From Bacillota bacterium (lineage in GTDB: Bacteria; Bacillota; Clostridia; Oscillospirales; Ruminococcaceae): 12,847 nucleotides of DNA. Location: the NCBI GenBank assembly GCA_023394255.1, contig JAEXAZ010000176.1, positions 1 through 12,847 of the forward strand. Reading direction: 5' to 3'. Under the pieces are notes generated by a model. The model had not been told where the DNA came from. It made no database searches and saw only the letters and a program-made list of their open reading frames with translations. Within the stretch, counting starts at the first letter, position 1; the number at the start of each line of letters is the position of its first letter. The translations under genes were made by a program, and so were the position numbers. Positions 1-7,344 of this stretch are shown here, one piece after another.

Positions 1-431
1 ATAACCATTAAAAGAATCAGGGTTGGAATGCATTGCACGGCGTCAACAAAGCGCTGAATAATCAAATCCAGCTTCCCACCAAAATATCCACATGCAACGC
101 CGATAATAATAGCTATCAAAATACCAATTAATGCGGATGCAATGCCAACACTGACTGAGGTTCTCGCACCATATATGATACGGCTGAGAAGATCTCTGCC
201 CAAATTATCCGTTCCCAGCAGATGTCCCACGGAAAGGGGCTTTAAAAGCATCGCAGAGCTGTCTGTCTCGTTGATACCATATGGAGCCAACTGACCAGCA
301 AATACAGCAACCAATAAAAAGCAAACTGTCAGAACCAATCCGAATGCTCCCAGCGGTTTTTCTTTGAATAAGCGCTTTAGAAACAGGGATATCTTAGGAA
401 AGAATCTATTTTCTTTCTCATTTTTGTTCAT
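1..431 (-). CDS. Opp/Dpp-type ABC transporter permease (DppC-like), C-terminus cut by window edge
   Basis: This is an inner-membrane permease subunit of a peptide/nickel/opine-type ABC importer, expected to pair with the DppB-like protein encoded just upstream. I translated 143 residues from ATG at 431; the gene runs off the left edge. Visible features are a charged N-terminus, a first membrane segment around residues 28-44, the family signature HLLGTDNLGRDLLSRIIYGA (about residues 66-85), a second hydrophobic segment, and then GYFGGKLD followed by a D-x4-IP element typical of the DppC/OppC subfamily. The EAA loop that docks on the ATPase lies outside the window. The start overlaps the stop of the upstream permease gene by 4 nt (ATGA), which indicates translational coupling. 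The ATPase subunits are not seen and may lie further left. The transported substrate cannot be read from a permease. Confidence 0.93.
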   Translation of the reverse strand, partial: MNKNEKENRFFPKISLFLKRLFKEKPLGAFGLVLTVCFLLVAVFAGQLAPYGINETDSSAMLLKPLSVGHLLGTDNLGRDLLSRIIYGARTSVSVGIASALIGILIAIIIGVACGYFGGKLDLIIQRFVDAVQCIPTLILLMV

Positions 432-1423
432 ACAGAGGCTCCTTTTTCATATCTCACTCTTGGATCAAGCAACGCATACGAAAGATCCACAATCAGACTG
501 ACGGCCATAACAAATATTGCGGTAAAAAACAGTACACCGGAAACCACCGGATAGTCTCTGTTTGTAATCGCGTCAGTGATCAGCCTTCCCATCCCAGGTA
601 TGCTGAATATCTTTTCAATAATTACAGCGCCTCCAAAAATTGAAGCTACCTGAATACCTGTCATTGTAATAACAGGAATGAGTGCATTCTTTAATGCGTG
701 TCTCATAATAACGAGCCACCCATTCAGACCTTTTGCCCAAGCGGTACGAATATAATCTCTACCGAGAACATCGATCATTCTGTTGCGCATCAACCGCGTC
801 GTTGTTCCGGACATGGACAAACCCAATATGAAGCTGGGAAGCAGCACAATTTTCAAATTTTCAATTGGACTTTCAAAAAACGGAATCCATCTTAACGACG
901 CCATATGTCCCCACCAGAGCGCCGGGAAAATAATCAGCATTGTAGCCAGCCAAAAATCCGGGATCGCGATACTAAGAACAGAAAAACTCCTGGCTATTAA
1001 ATCTCCCGGTGTTTCACGTCGTAAAGCAGAATAAACACCTAACGGAATTGCAATCAAATGTGCAATTAAAAGCGCTATAATTCCCAATTCGAGCGTAACC
1101 GGTAATCTGTCCTTAATTTCGTCCATGACTGTTGTTGACGTCCAAAGCGACTCTCCGAAATTCCCCTGTAAAATCCCGTTCAGCTCTCCGTCCTCATCCG
1201 GGACAACACCAAGCCAGCGCCCATATTGCTTGTAGACAGGCTGGTCAAGCCCCAGTTTTTGTTCTATCTCTTCCCGGTCAATCTGTCTATAAGATCCCAA
1301 CTGGGCTGTCATCATATCAACAACATTTCCAGGGACTGCACGAATCAGTCCAAATATAATGACACTGATAAGGAAAATAGTTGGAATTATAAGCAGAATT
1401 CTTTTTACAACATAAGACTTCAT
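428..1423 (-). CDS. Opp/Dpp-type ABC transporter permease (DppB-like)
   Basis: This is a full-length permease subunit (331 residues from ATG at 1423; about 300-340 is usual). It begins with the DppB-type start MKSYVVKRILLIIPTIFLIS, a membrane helix, followed by the periplasmic-side segment with GNFGESLW and the transmembrane core. The ATPase-docking EAA loop is DYIRTAWAKGLN...RHALKNALIPV, close to family consensus. The C-terminus carries D-L-S-Y-A-L-L-D-P-R-V-R-Y, typical of DppB/OppB. In-frame ATGs at 1435 and 1429 exist, but the one at 1423 has a GGGA element about 6 nt upstream, while 1435 has a purine run with no spacing. The gene follows a stem-loop in the gap after the beta-hydroxyacid dehydrogenase and overlaps the next permease by 4 nt. 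It presumably forms a heterodimeric channel with that permease and is served by the binding protein at 4188-5963. Confidence 0.95.
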   Translation of the reverse strand: MKSYVVKRILLIIPTIFLISVIIFGLIRAVPGNVVDMMTAQLGSYRQIDREEIEQKLGLDQPVYKQYGRWLGVVPDEDGELNGILQGNFGESLWTSTTVMDEIKDRLPVTLELGIIALLIAHLIAIPLGVYSALRRETPGDLIARSFSVLSIAIPDFWLATMLIIFPALWWGHMASLRWIPFFESPIENLKIVLLPSFILGLSMSGTTTRLMRNRMIDVLGRDYIRTAWAKGLNGWLVIMRHALKNALIPVITMTGIQVASIFGGAVIIEKIFSIPGMGRLITDAITNRDYPVVSGVLFFTAIFVMAVSLIVDLSYALLDPRVRYEKGASV

Positions 1424-1451
1424 ACACATTCCCATCTTTCGAATTGGTATA

Positions 1452-1481
1452 GTGCGGGTCAGCAGGATTGCCGGCCCGCAC
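1452..1481 (-). other. Intercistronic stem-loop between dehydrogenase and DppB-like gene
   Basis: Perfect 7-bp GC-rich arms (GTGCGGG at 1452-1458 and CCCGCAC at 1475-1481) enclose a 16-nt segment that can extend the pairing with a few more base pairs after a mismatch. It sits in the 74-nt gap between the dehydrogenase stop (1498) and the permease start (1423). No T-run follows on the minus strand, so it does not look like a terminator. A role in mRNA processing or in protecting a 3' end is inferred. Confidence 0.55.
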
Positions 1482-1497
1482 GTTCATTTGAGTATCA

Positions 1498-2535
1498 TTA
1501 ACCCCAAGAACTAATGTCGTCTACTGTAAATTCTGCTGACGGATAGCCTCTGTATTCAAGAACATTGGCAACCTTTTTTCTGCACATTTTTTCGTATGTT
1601 TCCTGAACATTGGGGTCCAGATGGCCCGGCTCCACCGTGCAATTTGCATTCTTCTCCGCTATCTTCATGACAGAGCAGTGATCCAGCATCCCGCCGCCTT
1701 CTGCAGCCTCAGCATTGAACTGCTGAGCAACGACAGCGGTAATCGGTATGGAAACGTCATAATCCAGTGCGCCCTGAAGAGCAAAGCGAAGGTCTCTTCT
1801 ATGCTCATCCAGATAGAAACCATTGAACTCGTGCTGAATTGCACGCATGGAGTGGTTCTCGATGAGGCCTTCATCGCACCAGCGAAGCAGCATAGCTTCA
1901 CGAACCTGTGCAACATCGCATCCAGCCTTATATGCATAGACAAACATTTCGGTCAGGCTTGCAATCTCGATAGCATTCAGCATCTGTGTTGCGACCTTGG
2001 TTGCCTGACCTGTGCCGGTCGGCCCAATGTGGATAATAATCCTTGCAACGATGTCAAGCAGCGGCTTTACTCTCTTGAATGCCTCGTCGCTACCGCCAAC
2101 GAGCATGTTCAGCGTGCTGCGCTCATGTCTGGAACGATATGCACCGCCATTAACAGGAGCGTCAACCAGTTCAACGCCAAGTTCCTGCAGCTTTGCGCCA
2201 AATTTCTTTTCAGCTTCCGGAAGAATCGAACTCATGTCGATAACAACAGAGTTTGCCTTAATTCCTTCAACAACGCCATCCTTGCCGAAGAGAATATTCT
2301 CAACGTCAGGCGTGTCATACTGCATAATAAAGACGACAGACGACTTTTCAGCAACTTCCTTCGGGCTGCCGCAAGCAATGCCGCCCTTGGCAACAAGCTT
2401 ATCTACCTGCCCTTTGTTGGTGTCAAAGAGATTGACCTTATAGCCGGCCTTAATCAGATGCGCAGCACAACCAAAGCCGCAATTCATGCCTTCTTCGGCA
2501 TCTTCCAGTCCAATATATCCTACAGTTTCAAGCAT
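1498..2535 (-). CDS. NAD(P)-binding beta-hydroxyacid dehydrogenase (3-hydroxyisobutyrate/threonate dehydrogenase-like)
   Basis: This is a soluble oxidoreductase of the 3-hydroxyisobutyrate dehydrogenase superfamily, which oxidises beta-hydroxy acids with NAD(P). Start ATG 2535 is chosen because GGAGGG lies about 8 nt upstream; it gives 345 residues. Residues 5-39 form the first Rossmann unit, ending in FDTN, where D39 suggests NAD preference. The substrate-loop motif is DAPVNGG (125-131; consensus DAPVSGG), followed by LNMLVGG. The catalytic lysine is K180 in GQATKVATQ, where the family usually has K-x3-N. RRDLRFAL (246-253) replaces the usual KDL. The glycine-rich loop is unusual: between G9 and the KAG at 29-31 there are about six extra residues (GLEDAEEGMNCGFG). 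The protein is also about 45 residues longer than usual at the C-terminus. It lies 22 nt after the flavoprotein gene. Family assignment is firm; the substrate is unknown. Confidence 0.88.
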   Translation of the reverse strand: MLETVGYIGLEDAEEGMNCGFGCAAHLIKAGYKVNLFDTNKGQVDKLVAKGGIACGSPKEVAEKSSVVFIMQYDTPDVENILFGKDGVVEGIKANSVVIDMSSILPEAEKKFGAKLQELGVELVDAPVNGGAYRSRHERSTLNMLVGGSDEAFKRVKPLLDIVARIIIHIGPTGTGQATKVATQMLNAIEIASLTEMFVYAYKAGCDVAQVREAMLLRWCDEGLIENHSMRAIQHEFNGFYLDEHRRDLRFALQGALDYDVSIPITAVVAQQFNAEAAEGGGMLDHCSVMKIAEKNANCTVEPGHLDPNVQETYEKMCRKKVANVLEYRGYPSAEFTVDDISSWG

Positions 2536-2557
2536 TATTTTTCCCTCCAAATTGTAA

Positions 2558-4027
2558 TCAGTCTTCAACGTCCAAGTGATAGTCTCTGTTTTCCGGATGA
2601 TATCTAAAATCGACTATATACGGATCCATCTCGACATTCTTAACCTTAACCTGATCCTTAACAGCCTCTGCAGCCATCAAACCGGCAACCTCACCAGTGG
2701 ACATTGCCTGGCCGAAGCCCTTAAGCTGCGCATAAATTCTCCAGTCGATGGACATATTGTCACCGGCAAGTACCAAATTGTCGACACCGGATGCAAGGAA
2801 TACACCCTTCGGGAACTCAAGGCTTACAAGTTTCTTCGTGGGAGCATCCTTTTCCGAATGGACAACAATATTCCCCTTGGACGGATGCGGTGTCATACGC
2901 ATGACGCAGTCGTCAAATTTTCTGCCGTTGATAAGATCTTCCCACTGGTAGATATACTCACCGAGCGGATGACGGCCCTCTCTAAGGCCACACATCGGAG
3001 AAATACCAGCCAGATTTGCATTTTCAAAGCCAGGAACGTATTTCTTCAGGAATTTAATCTCGTCTCTGATTTCTTTACGGCTCTGAATCTCAACGTTGGT
3101 CGCGTCTTCAACACTTTCGCAAGGGTTGAGTTTCATTTCATAAGGCGGGATGGACCAGAGCATAAGATCGCCCGGATACAGCCAGGGCATCATTTCCAGA
3201 GAGGGATGGCCAGTGTGCCAGCCGTTATAATATGTGCCAAGAGCCTTCATCTGCTCAGGCGTCTGCTTCTTATGATAATGCGGGCATTCATTCCAGACGC
3301 GTGCCTTTTCCATGGCAACCTGCAGCTGCGGATCCCTGCGCTCATAATCAAAAACTTTGGCAATATCAACATTGCTCATTTTGTACATCAGACCCGGTGC
3401 CATGAAGCCCCATCCATCCTCTGCCCCCTGGCTTCTATAAGGAGAGCCAGAGCGTGCAACGACATCGCCGCGGCCGGAGCAGTCGATAAATACCTTGCCC
3501 TTAATTGCCTGTCTGCCGCCCGGGTTTTCCACAACTACGTACTGAATCGAGCCATTCTCAACGATGCAGTCAACGAAAGAGTTTCTGAAAGACAGATTCA
3601 CGCCGGCTTCCTCGCAGACATCGTTCATAACACAAGCCATCATGTCAGGATCAAAGTTTACGAAGTACCAATGCAATGCTTCCGGCCCTCTGTACTTGGT
3701 CGGCTCATTCAGGGACTGCTTGCCATTATGGCAAATATGTGACAGAAGCTGATCCGGCCAATCCGCCATTGACTCGCAGGACCAGCCGCCAGCCTCAAGG
3801 CGCTCCATTAATTCCATTGCCAGAGGACCAAATTTTCTGACACATGCAACATACCCGTTGGTCATCGTGCCGCCAAGGCTGCCGAATCTTTCAATCAGGT
3901 AGGTTTTCGCGCCGGCACGTGCTGCACGCACTGCGGCGCCAACGCCTGCGGGGCCGCCGCCGATAACAACAACATCAGCCTCAATAACTACAGGCAATTC
4001 TTTCGCGGGTTCCTTTACAGTTTTCAT
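2558..4027 (-). CDS. FAD-dependent oxidoreductase (FAD_oxidored family), cytoplasmic
   Basis: This 489-residue flavoprotein has an N-terminal dinucleotide-binding fold: VVVIGGGPAGVG (G23-x-G25-x2-G28), ending in LIER with E46 as the expected ribose-binding acid. A later element DCSGRGDVVARSG (182-194) corresponds to the family's D-A-T-G-x-G-D motif. YVPGFENANL and GLREGRHPLGEY (about 330-358) match the family core. The usual C-terminal AGR-x2-S-x2-H motif is altered to AGDNMSIDW (421-429). No signal peptide or FMN-binding domain is present, so it is cytoplasmic and not a typical fumarate-reductase-type secreted enzyme. Start ATG 4027 has AAAGGAG about 6 nt upstream; the longer open frame to 4111 lacks such support. 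It lies downstream of the binding-protein gene and 22 nt before the dehydrogenase gene, suggesting a role in oxidising the imported compound. It is related to the flavoprotein at 9867-11210. The substrate is unknown. Confidence 0.92.
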   Translation of the reverse strand: MKTVKEPAKELPVVIEADVVVIGGGPAGVGAAVRAARAGAKTYLIERFGSLGGTMTNGYVACVRKFGPLAMELMERLEAGGWSCESMADWPDQLLSHICHNGKQSLNEPTKYRGPEALHWYFVNFDPDMMACVMNDVCEEAGVNLSFRNSFVDCIVENGSIQYVVVENPGGRQAIKGKVFIDCSGRGDVVARSGSPYRSQGAEDGWGFMAPGLMYKMSNVDIAKVFDYERRDPQLQVAMEKARVWNECPHYHKKQTPEQMKALGTYYNGWHTGHPSLEMMPWLYPGDLMLWSIPPYEMKLNPCESVEDATNVEIQSRKEIRDEIKFLKKYVPGFENANLAGISPMCGLREGRHPLGEYIYQWEDLINGRKFDDCVMRMTPHPSKGNIVVHSEKDAPTKKLVSLEFPKGVFLASGVDNLVLAGDNMSIDWRIYAQLKGFGQAMSTGEVAGLMAAEAVKDQVKVKNVEMDPYIVDFRYHPENRDYHLDVED

Positions 4028-4120
4028 TTTTGACTCCTTTAAAAACAGTTTGCTTCTAAAATCTCGCAGATAGCAACATTCTTCACATATGGTTCCTGTT
4101 TGGGCTTTCAATTACCGGTT

Positions 4121-4146
4121 GGATTGGGCAGATGACTGCCCAATCC
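4121..4146 (-). other. Strong intercistronic stem-loop after the binding-protein gene
   Basis: Perfect 11-bp inverted repeat GGATTGGGCAG / CTGCCCAATCC with a 4-nt loop, in the 160-nt gap between the binding-protein stop (4188) and the flavoprotein start (4027). On the transcribed minus strand the stem is followed by AACCGGTAATTG, with no U-tract. A REP-like role in stabilising the upstream SBP mRNA, or partial attenuation, is more likely than full termination. Confidence 0.65.
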
Positions 4147-4187
4147 CGGTTTTGAACATTATTTGACAAAATTCATACAATCAGTAA

Positions 4188-5963
4188 TTAATATCCCATC
4201 TCAGCTTTCATATTCTGATCAATCCAGAGGGTAGTAAGCAGCGGGTTGTAGCTTGTGCAGCCAGTCTCTGTCTCACCATAGTAGTTCTTAACCCACGGCC
4301 ACCAGCAGGTAACGGTGGATTCCTGATAAAGCATAAACGAATCAACCTGATTAATCAGATACAGAGCCCATTCCTTCATCATAGCATTACGCTTGTCACC
4401 GTCGTTTTCAGCCATAATTGTTTCAACTGCTTCGTTATAAGCTTCATCCGTGTGAATGCTCAGATAGGGCTGTGCACGCAGATAATCAAGGCTTCTGGGG
4501 CCATTATCGCCGGAAGCCGGGTACTTCAGGAATGCACCCTGCCAATCGGAGCCGTCACCGGTGTCGATGCCGGACAAAACAGCCTGATCACAAACGTGGA
4601 GATTCACAACGAGGCCAAGCTGCTCCCACTGGTCTGCAAGCATTTCCGCAGTCGTTACGCAGTCCTGAACAGTGCCCAGGTAGTACAGGTCAATCGCTGC
4701 GCCTGCATAGCCAAGTTCCTCAATCTTTGCCTTTGCCGCTTCCGGATCATATCCGTAAAGTGCGGCAATTTCTTTCGGCATTTCGTCGATTGGGGTAAAG
4801 ACATCGGGGCCGGATGCTTTGGTGTACGGGAAACCGCCAATGGAAGCGCCGGGAATAACATCGGCAATTGCCTGTTCATTCGTACCAACCATCAGTGCAC
4901 GTCTGAATTCAACATCAGAGCATGGACCAGTCAGACTGTTAAACTGCACATTCATACCCGTGCCAGACGGGGATTCCTTAACATTCAGTTCCGGAGCCGC
5001 CGATTCGAGCAGTTCCTTGTATATGTAAGGGGCGTTCATTGCGATATCGACCTTGCCGGAAACAATCGCCGCAATACGCGTAGCCACATCGGGCATAATC
5101 GGGTAAACCAATTTGTCGATAAACGGCGTCTCATAGTCGGTTCCGTCGATTGTCTGAACCGCGTTCCACCATTCGCCATTCTTTTCATATACAACTTGAG
5201 AGCCAGTGACATAGTCCTCGATCTTAAAAGGACCGGTACCCACAAGGTTCTGCCAGTTCTCGGGATCTGCGTCAACCATCTCTTTGGGATATACATTGCA
5301 GTACAGTACATAGCCGATGATCCACATCCATGCTGAATACGGCTTTGTGAACTGAACTTCAACAGTATACTTATCAGTTGCAGTTGCAGGATTTTCATCG
5401 GTAAACGGAGACATCTTGCTCTTCTTAGCGGAAGAACGATAGTTGTTCAGGAAGAACGCGATATCGTCAGCCGTAAGCTCTCTGCTCTCCATGCCGATCT
5501 TTTCGTTGCTCTGCCAGGTAACACCTTCCTTGACGTGCAGCGTAAGGACGAGAGTGTCATCATTGAACTCCCAGCTATCGCAGATGTAACCAGTAATCAG
5601 ATCATCTGTGTAATAGCCCTGATACTCAGTAAAGTCCCCTTCGCCAGTACCTCTGGGACCTTTTTTCAGTACATCACCAACAAACATAAACTCCTGAACC
5701 GGAGAAACCCAGAATGCCGCATTGATACTGGGCGAAGAATGGATAAACCATCCGGGAGGGTCGCTGTGAGAAGTAAGTTCGGAAATAAGAGTCAGGGTGC
5801 CGCCGTACTGCGGAGTTCCATCTGTTGCAGTTTCTGCATTTTTGTCTTCTGAGCTCTCAGCTGCAGCTTCCGACGGGGTAGCTGTTTGCGTGTTGCATCC
5901 TGCAACCACTGTCAGTAAGAGACTGATGACAAGCAAAACGCTAATCAATTTCTTGTTGCTCAT
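4188..5963 (-). CDS. ABC transporter substrate-binding lipoprotein, family 5 (peptide/Opp-type)
   Basis: This is an extracytoplasmic lipid-anchored receptor (591 residues from ATG 5963, which has AAGGAGG about 6 nt upstream). It has a short positive N-region, a hydrophobic core, and the lipobox VVAGC with the acylated cysteine at residue 23. A Ser/Thr/Glu-rich linker follows (about 24-50), then YGGTLTL, the usual entry to the SBP_bac_5 domain. The domain signatures LTLHVKEGVTW, ADDIAFFLN, and NLVGTGPFKIEDYVTG are present. The length fits the 500-600 residues of DppA/OppA relatives. It is placed directly after the zinc dehydrogenase gene (52-nt gap) and ahead of two enzyme genes, so it is separated from its presumed permeases by about 2.7 kb. 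Family-5 proteins bind peptides but also opines, glycosides, nickel complexes and other solutes, and the company of dehydrogenases argues against a simple peptide importer. Confidence 0.94.
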   Translation of the reverse strand: MSNKKLISVLLVISLLLTVVAGCNTQTATPSEAAAESSEDKNAETATDGTPQYGGTLTLISELTSHSDPPGWFIHSSPSINAAFWVSPVQEFMFVGDVLKKGPRGTGEGDFTEYQGYYTDDLITGYICDSWEFNDDTLVLTLHVKEGVTWQSNEKIGMESRELTADDIAFFLNNYRSSAKKSKMSPFTDENPATATDKYTVEVQFTKPYSAWMWIIGYVLYCNVYPKEMVDADPENWQNLVGTGPFKIEDYVTGSQVVYEKNGEWWNAVQTIDGTDYETPFIDKLVYPIMPDVATRIAAIVSGKVDIAMNAPYIYKELLESAAPELNVKESPSGTGMNVQFNSLTGPCSDVEFRRALMVGTNEQAIADVIPGASIGGFPYTKASGPDVFTPIDEMPKEIAALYGYDPEAAKAKIEELGYAGAAIDLYYLGTVQDCVTTAEMLADQWEQLGLVVNLHVCDQAVLSGIDTGDGSDWQGAFLKYPASGDNGPRSLDYLRAQPYLSIHTDEAYNEAVETIMAENDGDKRNAMMKEWALYLINQVDSFMLYQESTVTCWWPWVKNYYGETETGCTSYNPLLTTLWIDQNMKAEMGY

Positions 5964-6015
5964 TTTTTCCTCCTTATTGTTTGAGATAGTTTGTTGCCAA
6001 ATTCTGCTCAATTTA

Positions 6016-7068
6016 TTACAGAACCAGAATCATTTTACCCGGGGCGCCTGCGAAGATCTGCTTAAACGCTTCTTCGTAATCCGCCAAAGGATAAATGCCT
6101 CCGATCACTGCAGTCAAATTAAAACGCGGGTCCTTTAAAATCATTTCGCACTGTTCCCAAGTCTTATACATTTCTCTGCCTGTAACGCCAATCACAGTTG
6201 CTTCTTTATAAATCACCTCATCGCAGAGGGAAAGTTCCGTCGTACCGTTGGGAAGGCCAACTATCACAAATGTACCGCCTTTTCTGAGCATACTGAAACC
6301 GCCGTGAATTGCCTTTTCATTGCCGGTATAGTCCAGAACGACATCCACACCATGACCCGTCCGTTCAAGGACTTTTGCAGCGGCGTCTTCCTTGATGGAA
6401 TTAATAGTATAGTCGGCACCCATTTTCTGCACGACTTCCAGCTTGTTGTCACAGACATCGATCGCGGTAATGGTCTTTGCGCCCAGAACCCGTGCCGCGC
6501 CTACTGCCATAAGGCCAATGGGGCCGCAACCGTAGATTGCAATATCCTTTCCCTCGACATCCCCTTTGTCAACGCCGTGCACACCCACGCCCATCGGTTC
6601 AAGCATTGCGCCTGCTTCATATGTGACTTCATCGCCAATAATGTAGGCACAGTCTACAGGGAAACTGATATAATCGCAAAATGCGCCCGGAACTTGAACA
6701 CCGATGATTTTCATGTTCTCGCAGATATGTCTATTATTTGTTTTGCACTGATAGCAATGGTTGCAGGGAATATGTGTCTCGCCGGCGACTCTGTCACCAA
6801 TTTTCACCTCTGTCACCTGATCGCCCACTGCAACAACGTCGCCAGAAAACTCATGGCCAAATACCATCGGGATCGGTACTCTGTCCTGAGCAAACTTTCC
6901 CCATTTATAAATGTGCTGATCAGTGCCGCAGATCGCAGCCGCCTTTACACGAACAAGAATATCTCTGCTTCCAATTTCCGGAACAGTAAGATCTGTCCGG
7001 TATTCCGCGCCTTCCTCAGGCTTGGATTTCAGAATACCTCGCATTGTTTTTTGAATTTGACCACCCAT
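6016..7068 (-). CDS. Zinc-dependent medium-chain dehydrogenase, L-threonine 3-dehydrogenase-like
   Basis: This is a 350-residue medium-chain alcohol dehydrogenase. Catalytic zinc ligands are C47 (in CGTDQHIYKW), H72 and E73 (GHEF). The structural zinc site is C102-x2-C105-x2-C108-x7-C116. The NAD-binding motif is GCGPIG (180-185), with D204 in the AIDV strand end favouring NAD. The pattern CGTD-x-HIY-x-W, GDRVAGETH (H99, equivalent to the histidine seen in Tdh), and GREMYKTWEQ resembles E. coli-type Tdh closely, but EPMG (157-160) replaces Tdh's DPFG, so the substrate may be another vicinal amino- or polyhydroxy-compound. Start ATG 7068 has AAAGGAG 8 nt upstream. It is the first gene of the left operon, with a good promoter about 45 nt upstream, and presumably carries out an early step of the pathway. 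Sorbitol/idonate-type dehydrogenase activity is the main alternative. Confidence 0.92.
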   Translation of the reverse strand: MGGQIQKTMRGILKSKPEEGAEYRTDLTVPEIGSRDILVRVKAAAICGTDQHIYKWGKFAQDRVPIPMVFGHEFSGDVVAVGDQVTEVKIGDRVAGETHIPCNHCYQCKTNNRHICENMKIIGVQVPGAFCDYISFPVDCAYIIGDEVTYEAGAMLEPMGVGVHGVDKGDVEGKDIAIYGCGPIGLMAVGAARVLGAKTITAIDVCDNKLEVVQKMGADYTINSIKEDAAAKVLERTGHGVDVVLDYTGNEKAIHGGFSMLRKGGTFVIVGLPNGTTELSLCDEVIYKEATVIGVTGREMYKTWEQCEMILKDPRFNLTAVIGGIYPLADYEEAFKQIFAGAPGKMILVL

Positions 7069-7114
7069 CGCTGAACTCCTTTCGGGTTGTTGTTTGCACT
7101 TATGTTATAGTTTT

Positions 7115-7143
7115 ATTATAGATTTGTGATTTTTTTTATGCAA
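7115..7143 (-). promoter_or_regulatory. Promoter of the left operon (sigma-70/A type)
   Basis: On the minus strand TTGCAT (7143-7138) and a consensus TATAAT (7120-7115) are separated by exactly 17 nt. The transcript would start near 7108, giving a leader of about 40 nt before the ATG at 7068. The -35 matches consensus only at TTG, which fits a promoter that needs an activator. Confidence 0.6.
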
Positions 7144-7164
7144 CAATTTGATTCTCTGTAAACA

Positions 7165-7178
7165 TTTCATTTTGAAAC
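7165..7178. promoter_or_regulatory. Candidate operator 1 (TTTCA-N3-TGAAAC)
   Basis: TTTCATTTTGAAAC is a 5-bp-arm palindrome centred at 7171, sharing the TTTCA-N3-TGAAAC pattern with the site centred at 7221. Its centre lies about 63 bp upstream of the predicted minus-strand transcript start, the classic position for an activator. For plus-strand transcription it would cover the region ahead of the TATAAT at 7185. Binding by the adjacent regulator is inferred. Confidence 0.45.
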
Positions 7179-7184
7179 ATATTT

Positions 7185-7190
7185 TATAAT
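7185..7190 (+). promoter_or_regulatory. Possible -10 box for the plus-strand kinase remnant/regulator
   Basis: A perfect TATAAT lies between the two palindromes, but no convincing -35 hexamer is found 16-18 nt upstream; that position is occupied by the left half of operator 1. Another weak option is TATACT at 7272-7277 with TGTCAT 17 nt upstream. Both are tentative. Confidence 0.25.
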
Positions 7191-7210
7191 AAAACCCACT
7201 TATTTTTATT

Positions 7211-7231
7211 AACGTTTCATTATGAAACGTT
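7211..7231. promoter_or_regulatory. Candidate operator 2 (perfect 10-bp palindrome)
   Basis: This site has perfect 10-bp arms around a single central base at 7221; its core is GTTTCATTATGAAAC. It is 50 bp from operator 1, centre to centre. Looser TTCA/TGAA half-sites cluster at 7292-7314. A T-run follows at once, so a weak hairpin terminator in the plus direction is an alternative reading, but the AT-rich stem and the second similar copy favour a protein-binding site. Confidence 0.5.
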
Positions 7232-7344
7232 TTTTTGCCAAGATATTGTGTCATATCCAAATCGTTTGTTTTATACTATTCATACTTATGATTCATGAAA
7301 TTCATCAATTGAAACACTATAAGGAAACATGCGCAGGTGATTAT

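Noticed and set aside
1621..2607. Long plus-strand open frame (328 codons) opposite the beta-hydroxyacid dehydrogenase gene
   Set aside because: It lies fully antisense to a gene with clear family motifs, has no ribosome binding site, and its translation is low-complexity Cys/Asn-rich with no recognisable domain.
2576..3742. Long plus-strand open frame (388 codons) opposite the left flavoprotein gene
   Set aside because: Antisense shadow of a gene with intact FAD-binding motifs; no start signal and no protein-like motif.
7211..7238. Palindrome plus T-run as a Rho-independent terminator
   Set aside because: The stem is mostly A/T with a one-base centre and no gene upstream on the plus strand needs termination; a second similar palindrome 50 bp away favours an operator.
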